From Corynebacterium aurimucosum ATCC 700975 (GTDB taxonomy: Bacteria > Actinomycetota > Actinomycetes > Mycobacteriales > Mycobacteriaceae), in contig NZ_VDTC01000008.1 in NCBI RefSeq assembly GCF_007672725.1, positions 1 through 64,000 of the forward strand: a DNA stretch of 64,000 nt. Direction: 5' to 3'. The notes beneath the pieces are model-generated. The model searched no databases, had not been told where the DNA came from, and saw only the letters and a program-made list of their open reading frames with translations. The position numbers were made by a program, and so were the translations under genes. Below, in pieces: positions 46,155 to 56,023 of this stretch (its first letter is position 1; every line of letters starts with the position of its first letter).

Positions 46155-47594
46155 CTAAAGGATTTCGCCCGGGGTGTAGGCGGCGGCCTGCGGGTGCTGA
46201 TCAGCAATCGCCTTGATGCGGCCCAGAATCTGGCTCACCTGCGATTCGGCAGCGCCGATGAAAGCGTGCTTGTCCGACAGCGCGGCCTCGAGGGCGGCGG
46301 CATCGAGCGGCAGGCGCTCGTCGGCAGCTAGGCGCTCGATCAGATCCTGCTCCCCACCATTCTCACGCATGTTGAGTGCCACGGCGACGGCGTTTTCCTT
46401 GATGACCTCGTGCGCGGTCTCGCGGCCCACGCCCGCGCGCACCGCCGCCATGAGGATGCGGGTGGTGGCGAGGAAGGGCAGGTAGCGCTCCAGTTCGCGG
46501 TCGATCATCGCCGGGAAGGCACCGAATTCCGCGAGCACGGTGAGGAAGGTTTCAAACATGCCGTCAATGGCGAAGAAGGCATCCGGCAGTGCCACGCGGC
46601 GGACCACCGAGCAGAACACGTCGCCCTCGTTCCACTGCTGGCCGGACAGATCCGCCACCATGGTGAGGTAGCCGCGCAGAATGACCTGGAAACCGCACAC
46701 GCGCTCGCAGGAGCGGGCGTTCATCTTGTGCGGCATCGCGGAGGAGCCGACCTGGCCTTCCTTGAAACCTTCAGTCACGGTCTCGTTGCCGGCCATCAGG
46801 CGGATGGTTGTGGCCAGCGAGGAGGGCGCAGCACCCAGCTCAACGAGCGCAGACACAGCGTCGAAGTCGAGGGAGCGCGGGTAAACCTGGCCCACCGAGT
46901 TGAACACGCGGGAGAAGCCCAGGTGATCCGCAATGCGCGTCTCCAGCGCGGCGAGCTTGTCCTCGGAGCCTCCCATGAGGTCGAGCATGTCCTGCGAGGT
47001 GCCCATCGGGCCCTTGATGCCGCGCAGCGGGTAGCGGCTCAACAGGGATTCCACGCGCTCGATGCCGAGCAGGAGCTCGTCGGCAGCCGAGGCGAAGCGC
47101 TTGCCCAAGGTCGTCGCCTGCGCAGCAACGTTGTGGGAGCGGCCTGCCATCACCAGCGTCTGGTACTGCGCGGCGTGCTCACCAATGCGCGAGACCACCG
47201 CGATGGCCTTATTGCGCACCAGCTCTAAGGAACGCAGAATCTGCAGCTGCTCGACGTTTTCCGTCAGGTCGCGCGAGGTCATTCCCTTGTGGATGTGCTC
47301 GCAGCCGGCCAGAGCGTTGAATTCCTCGATGCGTGCCTTGACGTCGTGACGCGTGACGCGCTCACGCTGGGCAATCGAGGCAAGGTCCACGTTCTCTACC
47401 TGCGCCTCATAGGCGGCGATGGCCTGGGCGGGAATATCGACGCCGAGATCCTTCTGCGCCTTCATCACCGCGATCCACAGCTGGCGCTCCAGAATAATCT
47501 TGTGTTCTGGGGACCAGATTTCAGCCATCTCTGGGGAGGCGTATCGAGCGGACAGGACGTTGGAAATGTTCTTCTTTTCAGCCACGTCGCTCAT
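46155..47594 (-). CDS. purB: Adenylosuccinate lyase
   Basis: 479 residues of the fumarase/aspartase superfamily. Splits fumarate from SAICAR and adenylosuccinate. Signature loop GSSAMPHKMN with the catalytic Ser; TSRDLTENV and AGRSHNVAAQ hold the other conserved residues. 39 bp after purD on the same strand. Confidence 0.96.
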   Translation of the reverse strand: MSDVAEKKNISNVLSARYASPEMAEIWSPEHKIILERQLWIAVMKAQKDLGVDIPAQAIAAYEAQVENVDLASIAQRERVTRHDVKARIEEFNALAGCEHIHKGMTSRDLTENVEQLQILRSLELVRNKAIAVVSRIGEHAAQYQTLVMAGRSHNVAAQATTLGKRFASAADELLLGIERVESLLSRYPLRGIKGPMGTSQDMLDLMGGSEDKLAALETRIADHLGFSRVFNSVGQVYPRSLDFDAVSALVELGAAPSSLATTIRLMAGNETVTEGFKEGQVGSSAMPHKMNARSCERVCGFQVILRGYLTMVADLSGQQWNEGDVFCSVVRRVALPDAFFAIDGMFETFLTVLAEFGAFPAMIDRELERYLPFLATTRILMAAVRAGVGRETAHEVIKENAVAVALNMRENGGEQDLIERLAADERLPLDAAALEAALSDKHAFIGAAESQVSQILGRIKAIADQHPQAAAYTPGEIL

Positions 47595-47633
47595 TATTCC
47601 ACGCCTCGCCCCAAAGGCGGCATTATCAGCGGA

Positions 47634-48908
47634 CTAGATGCTGATCTGGCCCTTTTCCGCTGGCAACGCAATGTCCTTGCGGAAGAAGCTGCCCTCCAGC
47701 TTGATGCCGTCGAGCACCTCGTAGGCGGCGGCGCGGGCGTCGGCCAAGGTGGCACCGCGGCCGAGGACGTTGAGGACACGACCACCGTTGGATACGTATC
47801 CGCCCTCCCCCGTGGTGGTGCCAGCGTGGAGGACGCGGGTGGGATCATCAAGATCCGGCGAGGTGATCGGATCACCCTTGCGCGGGGAAGCCGGGTAACC
47901 CTCGGCAGCCAGCACCACGGTAACGGCGTAGCCTTCCTCCCACTCCAGCGGCGCAAGGTCCGCGAGTTGCCCTGTCGCGGTGGCGTTCAGGACCTCTCCC
48001 AGTGGGGACTTCAGAAGGGACAAGACCGCCTGCGTTTCCGGGTCACCGAAACGGCAATTGAATTCGACGACGGCCGGACCTTCCTTGCCCCAGGCCAGTC
48101 CCGCATATAGCAGCCCGGTATACGGCGTGCCGCGCTTGACCATTTCCTTGGCCACGGGGACGCAAACTTCGTCGACGATGCGCTGGGTACCGTCGGCAGG
48201 CAGCCACGGCAGCGGCGTATAAGCGCCCATGCCGCCGGTGTTGGGGCCTTCATCGTTGTCATAGGCACGCTTGTGGTCCTGCGCCGGCAGCAGCGGCACG
48301 ACGGTCTCACCATCCACGAGGCAGAACAGGGAGACCTCGGGGCCGTCAAGGAAGGACTCGAGCAGCACCGGGTTGCCGGCTGCATGAACGGCATCGACGT
48401 GCGCGCGGGCTTCCTCGCGGGATTCGGTCACCACCACGCCCTTGCCGCCGGCTAGGCCATCGTCCTTGACCACGAAGTGCGGGCCGAAGCGGTCGAGCGC
48501 GGCCTCAATGTCCGCATCACTTACACCAGGGGCGAGCTGCTCTGCGCGGGCGGTGCGCACGCCGGCGGCCGCCATGACGTCCTTGGCAAAGGCCTTGGAA
48601 CCCTCGATTTGCGCCGCGCTTGCCGACGGCCCGAAGACCGCAATGCTGCGCTCACGCAGTGCATCCGCCACGCCTTTCACCAGCGGCACCTCCGGCCCGA
48701 TGACGACGAGGTCAGCGGCGATGTCCACGGCTAGTTCAACCATGCGCGCAGGATCGTCCACCTGGGAATACTCCGGGTGGACGGTGGCCTGCTTCGCATG
48801 GGCCGGGGAGCCCGGTGCGATGTGCAGATCGGTAACAGTGGGGTCAGCTTTCAGGCCAGTGAGCAGGGCGTGTTCGCGGCCGCCCGAACCGATAACGAGA
48901 ATGCGCAT
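47634..48908 (-). CDS. purD: Phosphoribosylamine-glycine ligase
   Basis: 424 residues, ATP-grasp enzyme that adds glycine to phosphoribosylamine (second purine step). Start [18 protein letters not shown]-grasp [14 protein letters not shown]-terminal [15 protein letters not shown] 48908 preferred: TAAGAT (48921-48916) sits 7 bases upstream, so leaderless. Longer in-frame starts lie inside the opposite gene. Confidence 0.96.
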   Translation of the reverse strand: MRILVIGSGGREHALLTGLKADPTVTDLHIAPGSPAHAKQATVHPEYSQVDDPARMVELAVDIAADLVVIGPEVPLVKGVADALRERSIAVFGPSASAAQIEGSKAFAKDVMAAAGVRTARAEQLAPGVSDADIEAALDRFGPHFVVKDDGLAGGKGVVVTESREEARAHVDAVHAAGNPVLLESFLDGPEVSLFCLVDGETVVPLLPAQDHKRAYDNDEGPNTGGMGAYTPLPWLPADGTQRIVDEVCVPVAKEMVKRGTPYTGLLYAGLAWGKEGPAVVEFNCRFGDPETQAVLSLLKSPLGEVLNATATGQLADLAPLEWEEGYAVTVVLAAEGYPASPRKGDPITSPDLDDPTRVLHAGTTTGEGGYVSNGGRVLNVLGRGATLADARAAAYEVLDGIKLEGSFFRKDIALPAEKGQISI

Positions 48909-48942
48909 GCCGTCTATCTTAACTGGCGGTAGCCTAGGGGCC

Positions 48943-49371
48943 ATGTCTTCCGTATTTACAAAGATCATCGAAGGCGAGCTGCCTGCTCGCTTTGTCTACC
49001 GCGACGAGAAATGCGTGGCATTTTTGTCCATCGAGCCGCTGCGCTACGGCCACACCTTGGTGGTGCCGGTCGAGGAAGTAGATAAGTGGACTGACCTCGA
49101 TCCTGAAACCTGGGCACACCTCAACGCCATCGCTCTGGAAATCGGTGGCGCCATCAAGACGGCCTTCGACACCCCACGTACCGGCTACATCATCGCCGGC
49201 TTCGACGTTCCCCACACCCACATCCACCTCTTCCCCACCGAGAAGATGGAAGACTACGACTTTGCCAAGGCCTTCGCTGCCGACGCCACCGACCCCGCCG
49301 CCATGGACGAGGCCGCCGCGCGTATCCGCCAGCACCTCGGCACGGATGAGGACGGCCGCCGCGACAGCTAA
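48943..49371 (+). CDS. HIT-family nucleotide hydrolase
   Basis: 142 residues. Histidine triad HTHIHLFP (H-x-H-x-H) near the C-terminus, with the N-terminal [38 protein letters not shown] part of the Hint/FHIT fold. Hydrolyses nucleoside phosphoramidates or dinucleotides; substrate unknown. Leaderless start suggested by TAGCCT (48930-48935) 7 bases before ATG. 34 bp from divergent purD. Confidence 0.92.
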   Translation: MSSVFTKIIEGELPARFVYRDEKCVAFLSIEPLRYGHTLVVPVEEVDKWTDLDPETWAHLNAIALEIGGAIKTAFDTPRTGYIIAGFDVPHTHIHLFPTEKMEDYDFAKAFAADATDPAAMDEAAARIRQHLGTDEDGRRDS

Positions 49372-49395
49372 GAGCTGACTGCTACCTTTCGGCAG

Positions 49396-50847
49396 CTAGG
49401 AACTAGCTGCCGCCTTGGGCAGCTGGACGGTAAACACCGAGCCGCTGCCCAGCTCCGAATCCACGGAAATCGAACCGCCGTGCTGCTCCACGAGTGACTT
49501 CACGATGGCCAAGCCCAAGCCCGAGCCACCCGTATCGCGAGTTCGTGAGCTATCAGCACGGTAAAAGCGCTCAAAGATGTGGGCTGCATCTTCGGGAGAG
49601 ATGCCCTTGCCATCATCGGCAACGTCGATAAGCACGTGCTCCTCGTCATCCCGCAACGTCAGCGTCACCGACGCCTCATCACCGCCGTGGCGGATGCCAT
49701 TGGACACCAGGTTAAGCAATACCTGGTGCAAGCGGTCCGGGTCTCCGTTGACCATTGGAATCCCGGAGGCTTCGTTGTTGACGTTGATGGTGCGGCCAGA
49801 AAAAGCCGCGCGCGCCGAAGAGCCCACAGAGAGCACGAGCTCCAACATGTCCACCTCGCGCATGTCGAGGCGCGAGCCCTCTGCGCGCGTCAGGGCCAGC
49901 AGATCCTCCACCAACAGCGACATGCGCTTCGACTCAGCATCGATCTTGCTGAAGACAAACTCCGGGTCTTGGGTCGCCCCCGAACGGTACAGCTCCGTAT
50001 AGCCACGCAGGCTGGTCAATGGGGTGCGAAGCTCGTGGGAGGCATCGCCGACGAAGCGGCGCATCTGTTGCTCCTTCTCCTGCGCATGGAGCACGGAGTT
50101 TTGCAACTGCGTCAACATGACGTTGAGCGCTGCGGCGAGCTGCCCCACCTCGGTGTGCAGCGGCCACTCCGGCACGCGTTTATCCAGGTTGCCCGCCGCG
50201 ATCTGGGAGGCCGTTTTCTCCACCACGCGCAGCGGACGCAAGGCTCTGTGGATGAGCCACATGCCCACCAACGCGATGATGAGCATGACCAACGCCGCGA
50301 TAATGACCTGGACAATGGCCAGGCCTTTAAGGATGGAGTTCTCCGTCGTCATGTCTTTGGCCACGACGACCACGGAACCATCCGATTTGAGCTTCGCCAC
50401 GGCCCGCCATTCGGTTTCGCCTTGAACCGAGCGGACACTCGTGGGCTCGCCGCCGACGACCACCGAGCGGGCATCCGGCAACCCCGCCATCGGCCGCGTG
50501 GTCACCACGGAACCATCGGGATAATACGCCAGTGCTACATAGTCCGTCGGGGGCCGGCGGCTTCCGTCCTGCGGGGTATAAAAGGCCGCGTCGAGGTTGC
50601 TGGCCCAGGAGCCAATCGCGTCATTGAGCTCCGTGTCCACGCGCGTGTAGAGAACGTTGCGCATAATCGATGACACCGCCAGGGAGGACATAGCCAGGCC
50701 CAAGCCCGAAACCAGAACCATGAGGACGAGCAGCCACGTGCGCAGGGGCAGCGCTTTAGGGCGTTGCATGCGCCGGCGCAGGGCGCTGTTCCGCACCGAA
50801 GAGGATCCAGAATCCGAGCCCTGAGTGTTCGCGGGGGATTCGCTCAT
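49396..50847 (-). CDS. Two-component sensor histidine kinase (PhoS-like)
   Basis: 483 residues. Two transmembrane helices (about 37-61 and 174-199) flank an extracytoplasmic sensor. HAMP about 200-255; HisKA with phospho-acceptor His271 in ASHELRTPLT; HATPase_c with N-box LVSNGIRHGG, DDGKGI and GGSGLGLAI. By position next to purD/HIT and pyruvate oxidase it should be the orthologue of C. glutamicum PhoS (phosphate starvation); this is synteny-based. A hairpin (GGCAGCTAG / CTAGCTGCC, 49391-49411) overlaps its stop and may end both this gene and the HIT gene. Confidence 0.88.
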   Translation of the reverse strand: MSESPANTQGSDSGSSSVRNSALRRRMQRPKALPLRTWLLVLMVLVSGLGLAMSSLAVSSIMRNVLYTRVDTELNDAIGSWASNLDAAFYTPQDGSRRPPTDYVALAYYPDGSVVTTRPMAGLPDARSVVVGGEPTSVRSVQGETEWRAVAKLKSDGSVVVVAKDMTTENSILKGLAIVQVIIAALVMLIIALVGMWLIHRALRPLRVVEKTASQIAAGNLDKRVPEWPLHTEVGQLAAALNVMLTQLQNSVLHAQEKEQQMRRFVGDASHELRTPLTSLRGYTELYRSGATQDPEFVFSKIDAESKRMSLLVEDLLALTRAEGSRLDMREVDMLELVLSVGSSARAAFSGRTINVNNEASGIPMVNGDPDRLHQVLLNLVSNGIRHGGDEASVTLTLRDDEEHVLIDVADDGKGISPEDAAHIFERFYRADSSRTRDTGGSGLGLAIVKSLVEQHGGSISVDSELGSGSVFTVQLPKAAASS

Positions 50848-50858
50848 AGTGGAAAAGC

Positions 50859-51563
50859 CTACGAGCGCGGCGTACGCAGCACATAACCAACGCCGCGGAC
50901 GGTGTGGATCAGCGGTGTATCGCCGGTATCAATCTTGCGGCGCAGGTAGGAGATGTAGGACTCGACCACGTTGCCATCGCCGCCGAAATCGTAGTGCCAG
51001 ACGTTGTCCAAAATCTTGGACTTGGACAGCACCACCTCGCGGTTTTGCATGAGGTAGCGCAGCAGGTTGAACTCGGTGGGCGAAAGCTCCACGATCTCCC
51101 CGGCCTTGGTGACCTCATGAGTGTCATCGTTGAGAGTGAGGTCGGCATAGGTCATGGTGGCGCTGCCATCCTGATCATCCACCGCATTGCCGCGGCGCAG
51201 GATCACGCGCAGGCGGGTGATGACCTCCTCCAGGCTGAAGGGTTTGGTGACGTAATCATCCGCACCGATGGTCAAGCCATGGATGCGCTGATCCACGCTG
51301 TCCTTAGCGGTGAGGTAGAGGACGGGGCCGTCGAGGCCTTCTGCGCGCAGCTTGCCCAGCAGCTCAAAACCGTCCATGCCCGGCATCATGACGTCCATAA
51401 TGTAGGCGTCGGGATTGATCTCACGCGCGATGCGCAGAGCCTCGTTGCCGGAGTTGGCGCTGTGTACATCGAAGCCCTGAAACTTCAGGGAGACGGTAAG
51501 TAGTTCAACGATATTGGGCTCGTCATCGACGACAAGTACCTTGACGTCCTTTGAATCATCCAT
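50859..51563 (-). CDS. OmpR-family response regulator (PhoR-like)
   Basis: 234 residues. Receiver domain with Asp13/Asp14, phospho-acceptor Asp57 in IMDVMMPG, and Lys in TAKDS. Winged-helix DNA-binding domain about 135-230 (LSPTEFNLLRYLMQNREVVLSKSKILDNVW, with DGNVVESYISYLRRKID). 11 bp upstream of the kinase gene. Likely regulator of the pst operon through tandem GTTCACC-like repeats. Gene naming in corynebacteria is PhoR for the regulator. Confidence 0.9.
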   Translation of the reverse strand: MDDSKDVKVLVVDDEPNIVELLTVSLKFQGFDVHSANSGNEALRIAREINPDAYIMDVMMPGMDGFELLGKLRAEGLDGPVLYLTAKDSVDQRIHGLTIGADDYVTKPFSLEEVITRLRVILRRGNAVDDQDGSATMTYADLTLNDDTHEVTKAGEIVELSPTEFNLLRYLMQNREVVLSKSKILDNVWHYDFGGDGNVVESYISYLRRKIDTGDTPLIHTVRGVGYVLRTPRS

Positions 51564-51694
51564 GGTCCCGCTTTGGTCCTTTCTCCGCTGTTCCTATGAC
51601 TAGGTGGCGTGGGGGTTTCTCATTCAAAGTGAGAAGTATTGCACTACGCCTTCCCAGGGTACTGAGCGGAGTCTGGACGTGCGCTGTGAACAAA

Positions 51695-52477
51695 TTAGTC
51701 CCACACGAGATTATCCAGATCTAGCCCTTCTGCCTGGGCTTGAGCCTCGATCAGCTGGCGCAGGTAGTCGGCGTTGCCACGGTAAGTCTCATCGAAGCGC
51801 GGATCCTCGCAATACATGCGCGCCAGGAGCACTTGCTTGGACCTCGACACCGGGTACCACTGGGCAATGAGAGCACGGTGCTTGTCGACGATCTCCTTCG
51901 CCTCCTCGCTGCCTGCCTCAAGTCCCGCTTTCGCGGCTTTCTCTAGTTCGACCGCGAATTTTTCGTGCTCCACGGAGAATTCCTCCCAGCCCTTCTTTCC
52001 CATCGATTCCGCGACGGCCGCACTGGCCGCCCACTCTGTGCTGTCTCCCCACTTCTCGTGGGCTTCTTCCTGCAACGTGGGCCATGCATCACCCAGGTTG
52101 CGCACTTTTTGGCTCGCGCTAAGGTTCTGATCCATTTCGGTCTCCTTGATTAGTCGGTTCACTGCCTGCAGCATCGCGTCAACATCGGCGCGCCGCTTCA
52201 GCAAGGCAGCCTGCTGAGCACGGAGACGATCCACGGCGGACGCGGCGGGCGCCTGCAACAGCTCAGCGATGTCCTTCAGCTCAATGCCCACGCTGCGATA
52301 GATCACAATGTCCATACCGCGCTGCAGGTCGTCTTCTGTGTAGAGACGGTGGTCTCCCACAGTGCGCCACTGCGGGCTCAGCAGCCCAATCTCATCCCAG
52401 TGCCGCAACGTTCGGGTGGTGACCTTGAGGATGGCGGCCGCCTCACCAATGCTGTAGTCGCTGTAGTCCGTGCTCAT
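51695..52477 (-). CDS. MerR-family regulator with TipAS-type ligand domain
   Basis: 260 residues. N-terminal MerR HTH (YSIGEAAAILKVTTRTLRHWDEIGLLSP), a coiled coil (about 75-115) and a C-terminal ~150-residue all-helical TipAS-like domain (EEAKEIVDKHRALIAQWYPVSRSKQVLLARMYCEDPRF), which binds thiopeptide antibiotics in Streptomyces TipAL. Start ATG 52477, with TAAGCT 7 bases before it (leaderless). No exporter is in the same operon. Ligand unknown. Confidence 0.87.
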   Translation of the reverse strand: MSTDYSDYSIGEAAAILKVTTRTLRHWDEIGLLSPQWRTVGDHRLYTEDDLQRGMDIVIYRSVGIELKDIAELLQAPAASAVDRLRAQQAALLKRRADVDAMLQAVNRLIKETEMDQNLSASQKVRNLGDAWPTLQEEAHEKWGDSTEWAASAAVAESMGKKGWEEFSVEHEKFAVELEKAAKAGLEAGSEEAKEIVDKHRALIAQWYPVSRSKQVLLARMYCEDPRFDETYRGNADYLRQLIEAQAQAEGLDLDNLVWD

Positions 52478-52536
52478 GACACGAAGCTTAGAAGTTGACG
52501 TCGCGGCAGGTGCAAGCCGAGAACTCCCCACACAGC

Positions 52537-52583
52537 AAAACCCCGCCTCCCACGGCGAAAAGTATGCCGGAGGGAAGGCGGGG
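52537..52583 (-). terminator. Terminator of the pyruvate oxidase gene
   Basis: Minus-strand stem CCCCGCCT (52583-52576) / AGGCGGGG (52548-52541), then TTTTG. Confidence 0.8.
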
Positions 52584-52609
52584 GTCACGGCCGAATGCCG
52601 AAAGTCCGC

Positions 52610-54355
52610 TTAGAAGTCCTGCGGGCGCGGGATGTTGCGCAGGTTGGACTTCGCCATGGTGAGCATCTGGCCCACGCCGCCGCCGAAGACGGTGCGGGTT
52701 GCCGCCTTGGAGAAGCCGAGCAGCTGCTCAAAGGTCAGTGTGGGTGGCAGGGAGAGGGCGTTGGGGTCGGTGACGACGTCGATAAGCGCGGGCCCGTCGT
52801 AGGCCAAGGCCTCCTTGATGAGGCGCGGAGCTTCCTTCGGGTCCTCGATGCGGAAGTGCTTGATACCCGCGCCCTCCGCGATTTTGGCGTAGTTGACGTG
52901 CTCGTGGTCGGTCTCGTGCTCCGGGAGGCCCTGGACCAGCATCTCCAGCTTGACCATGCCGAGGGAAGAGTTATTGAACACAAACATCTTCACCGGCAGG
53001 TTGTGTAGCTTCACCGTGAGGAGCTCGCCCATGAGCATGGACAGACCGCCGTCACCAGAGAACGTAATGACCTGGCGGCCCGGGTTCGCCGCCTGCGCGC
53101 CGAGGGCCATCGGCAGAGCATTGGCCATGGTGCCGTGGCGGAAGGAACCAATCTGCTCACGCTTACCATTCGGGGTGATGTAGCGCGCGCCCCAAACATT
53201 GCACATACCGGTATCGACGGTGAAAATGGCGTCCTCATCGGCCTGCTGATCGATGAGATCGGCAATGTACTCCGGGTGGATCGGGGTGTGCTTCTCCACG
53301 CCGGAGGTATAGGCCTCGACAACGTGATTCAGCTTGTCGTAGTGCTTCTTGAGCATCTTGTCCAGGAAGGAGCGGTCCTTCTTCTCCTCCACGTGCGGCA
53401 GGATGTTCTCGATGGTGGCGGCGACATCACCGGTCACCGGGTACTTGATGCGGGTACGGCGGCCGATGTGGGAGCCGTCGATGTCAACCTGCGCCACGTT
53501 GGCATCCGGCAGGAAGTCGTTGTAGGGAAAGTCCGTACCCAGCAGGATGAGCAGGTCTGCTTCGTGGGTGGCCTCGTGGGCTGCACCATAGCCGAGCAGG
53601 CCGGACATGCCGACGTCGAAGGGGTTGTCGTACTGGATGTACATCTTGCCACCCAGGGCGTGGCCGATGGGGGCCTTGATCTTTTCGGCGAGCGCGAGGA
53701 CCTGCTCGCGGGCATTCTTCACGCCGGCGCCCACGAAGAGCGCAACGGTCTTGGCCTCATTGATGGCCTGGGTCAATGCGGCGGCCTCGGCAGGATCCGG
53801 GAAGACGACCGGGCTGCCGGCGGAAATAACAGAGGAGGTGAAGGTATCATCCTCGGCCTCCTGCGTGGACACATCGCCCGGGATAACGAGGACGGACACT
53901 CCCTTGCCCGCCATGGTGCTCTGGATGGCGTGGTGCAAGACCACGGCACCTTGGTCAGCGGAGTTCACCATCTCGCAGTAGCTCGAGCACTCTTGGAAGA
54001 TGGCCTCCGGGTGGGTCTCCTGGAAGAACTTCGAGCCGATCTGGCGGGAAGGAATGTGGCTGGCCAGGGCGAGGACCTTGGCGCCGTTGCGGTGGGCGTC
54101 ATAAAGTCCCTGAATAAGGTGCGTATTTCCCGGGCCGCAGGATGCGGCGCACACGGCAAGGTTGCCGGTGGTGAGGGAATCGGCCTCCGCGGCAAACGCT
54201 GCGGCCTCCTCGTTGCGAACGTGAACCCATTCAATGGAGGACTTCCGCACCGCGTCCACGATGGGGTTGAGGGAATCACCGACGAGACCGTAGATGCGTT
54301 TCACACCCTGGGCTTCCAAGGTTTCTACTAATTGTGTGGCGTAATTGCGTGCCAT
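52610..54355 (-). CDS. pqo: Pyruvate:quinone oxidoreductase (pyruvate dehydrogenase PoxB type)
   Basis: 581 residues; a peripheral membrane flavoenzyme that decarboxylates pyruvate to acetate and CO2 and passes electrons to menaquinone. Three thiamine-diphosphate-enzyme domains: PYR (RNEEAAAFAAEAD, catalytic Glu), FAD-binding middle, and PP domain with FSGDGGLSMLMGE...NN (GDG...NN motif). The C-terminal ~30 residues could form the lipid-binding helix. ATG follows GAGAGG. Links carbon flow to acetate, which the CoA-transferase at 5.7 kb can use. Confidence 0.93.
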   Translation of the reverse strand: MARNYATQLVETLEAQGVKRIYGLVGDSLNPIVDAVRKSSIEWVHVRNEEAAAFAAEADSLTTGNLAVCAASCGPGNTHLIQGLYDAHRNGAKVLALASHIPSRQIGSKFFQETHPEAIFQECSSYCEMVNSADQGAVVLHHAIQSTMAGKGVSVLVIPGDVSTQEAEDDTFTSSVISAGSPVVFPDPAEAAALTQAINEAKTVALFVGAGVKNAREQVLALAEKIKAPIGHALGGKMYIQYDNPFDVGMSGLLGYGAAHEATHEADLLILLGTDFPYNDFLPDANVAQVDIDGSHIGRRTRIKYPVTGDVAATIENILPHVEEKKDRSFLDKMLKKHYDKLNHVVEAYTSGVEKHTPIHPEYIADLIDQQADEDAIFTVDTGMCNVWGARYITPNGKREQIGSFRHGTMANALPMALGAQAANPGRQVITFSGDGGLSMLMGELLTVKLHNLPVKMFVFNNSSLGMVKLEMLVQGLPEHETDHEHVNYAKIAEGAGIKHFRIEDPKEAPRLIKEALAYDGPALIDVVTDPNALSLPPTLTFEQLLGFSKAATRTVFGGGVGQMLTMAKSNLRNIPRPQDF

Positions 54356-54485
54356 GATTTACCTCTCTAACTTTTGCCGTTATCAGTCCCAGTGTTCACC
54401 CATTAAGGCGCGTTTCGCCACCATAAAGCTGACTTCTCACGTCCTAGAAACTTTGTGACTGCGACAACAACTCGACCTTCTAGGC

Positions 54486-54521
54486 TTTGAAACTGTAACG
54501 ACCGTTCGCTATAGTTTCGAA
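54486..54521. promoter_or_regulatory. Large imperfect palindrome over the MFS gene promoter
   Basis: Arms TTTGAAACTGTAACG (54486-54500) and CGCTATAGTTTCGAA (54507-54521) match at 12 of 15 positions around ACCGTT. The right arm contains the -10 TATAGT (54510-54515) and ends two bases before ATG 54524. Likely operator of the TetR protein encoded at the end of the same operon. Confidence 0.6.
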
Positions 54522-54523
54522 CC

Positions 54524-56023
54524 ATGTCAGACCTCCACGTGAAAGCCTCCGCCGAATCCCTCCGCGCCTCCGCTACGCGCCGGTGGACCTTTTTTGGCGT
54601 CATTTCCCTGGGCCTGCTCATGATCGGCTTAGACAACTCAATCCTCTACACCGCGCTACCGGTGCTCTCCGATCAGCTCCACGCCACCTCGCTGCAGCAG
54701 CTGTGGATCATCAACGCCTACGCGCTCATGCTGGCCGGCCTCCTGCTGGGAACCGGCACGTTGGGCGATAAAATCGGGCACCGCCGCATGTTCGTCATCG
54801 GCCTGTGGATCTTCGGCATCGCATCACTGGCCGCAGCGCTAGCGCCCGGCGCGTGGGAATTAGCCGCGGCTCGCGCCTTTTTGGGCCTCGGGGCCTCCAT
54901 CATGATGCCCGCGACCCTCGCCCTCATCCGGTTGACCTTTGAGGATGAGATTGAGCGCAATACGGCCATCGGCATTTGGGGCTCCATCGCCGTCGTGGGT
55001 GCGGCGGCCGGCCCCACGGTGGGTGGCTTCTTGCTGGAGCATTTTTGGTGGGGCTCGGTCTTCTTGGTCAACGTGCCCATCGTCATCATCGCGCTCATCC
55101 TCACGGCCTTCCTCGCCCCGCCGAATATGGCGAACCCGGCGAAGCACTGGGATTTCCTCTCCTCGCTGTATGCGCTCATCACGCTGGCCTCGCTGATACT
55201 CGTCATCAAGTCGGTGGCCAGCGCCCACCTCAACGCCATGCTCATCGGCGGCGCGCTAGCCGCCTGCCTCATCGGCGCCATCCTCTTCACCCGCCGCCAG
55301 CACAAGCTGAAGGAACCACTCCTCACCTTCGATATTTTCCGCTCCCCCATCTTCAGCGGCGGCGTCTTGGCTGCGGCGGGCGCCATGTTTGGCATGGCGG
55401 GACTAGAGATGACCACAACGCAGAAGCTCCAGCTGGTGGACCTGTATTCCCCACTTCATGCCGGGCTCATCATTTCCCTCATCGCGCTGGCGGCGCTGCC
55501 AATGTCCGCGTTGGGTGGTGCCAACCTCCACCGTTGGGGTTTCTTGCCGATCATCGCCGGTGGCTTCCTCTTCATGGCGGCGGGCATCGGCTGCGTGGTG
55601 TGGGGCGGCACACACGACATCTTCCCCGCATACCTGGCGGGCCTATTCATCACCGGAATCGGCGCGGGACTTGTCATGTCAGTCTCCTCTACCGCCATCA
55701 TCGGCGCCGCCCCCGCCTCGCGCTCCGGCATGGCCGCCGGCGTAGAGGAGGTCTCCTATGAATTCGGCACGCTGCTCTCGATTGCGATCACCGGTTCCGT
55801 ACTGCCCATGGTGTACAAGAGCGGTCTGCCCGAAGACGTCCAAGACCTAGGCATGGAAGCGCTCCACAACCCGGCGCTCGCGGAGGTTGCCGGCCCCGCC
55901 TATACCGACGCCTACCTGGCCACCGCCGCAGGACTCGGCGTAGTCATGCTCGTCTTCGCCGCGGTCACCGGCTGGTGCTTCCGCACCAACCCCACGTCAG
56001 GAGGTGCCGATGCCTCGCACTAG
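54524..56023 (+). CDS. MFS drug/proton antiporter, DHA2 (QacA/EmrB) type
   Basis: 499 residues, about 14 transmembrane helices, the DHA2 hallmark. Motif A between helices 2 and 3 reads GTLGDKIGHRR. Motif B-like Arg in ALIRLTFED and motif C GPTVGGFLLEHFWWGSVFLVNVP follow. Probably exports toxic cations or drugs. Leaderless or near-leaderless: TATAGT, 8 bases, ATG. In an operon with its TetR repressor; the operator covers the start. Confidence 0.9.
   Translation: MSDLHVKASAESLRASATRRWTFFGVISLGLLMIGLDNSILYTALPVLSDQLHATSLQQLWIINAYALMLAGLLLGTGTLGDKIGHRRMFVIGLWIFGIASLAAALAPGAWELAAARAFLGLGASIMMPATLALIRLTFEDEIERNTAIGIWGSIAVVGAAAGPTVGGFLLEHFWWGSVFLVNVPIVIIALILTAFLAPPNMANPAKHWDFLSSLYALITLASLILVIKSVASAHLNAMLIGGALAACLIGAILFTRRQHKLKEPLLTFDIFRSPIFSGGVLAAAGAMFGMAGLEMTTTQKLQLVDLYSPLHAGLIISLIALAALPMSALGGANLHRWGFLPIIAGGFLFMAAGIGCVVWGGTHDIFPAYLAGLFITGIGAGLVMSVSSTAIIGAAPASRSGMAAGVEEVSYEFGTLLSIAITGSVLPMVYKSGLPEDVQDLGMEALHNPALAEVAGPAYTDAYLATAAGLGVVMLVFAAVTGWCFRTNPTSGGADASH

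Noticed and set aside
51685-51706. GlxR (CRP-type) site near TGTGAACAAATT
   Set aside because: The half sites do not have the N6 spacing of TGTGA-N6-TCACA.
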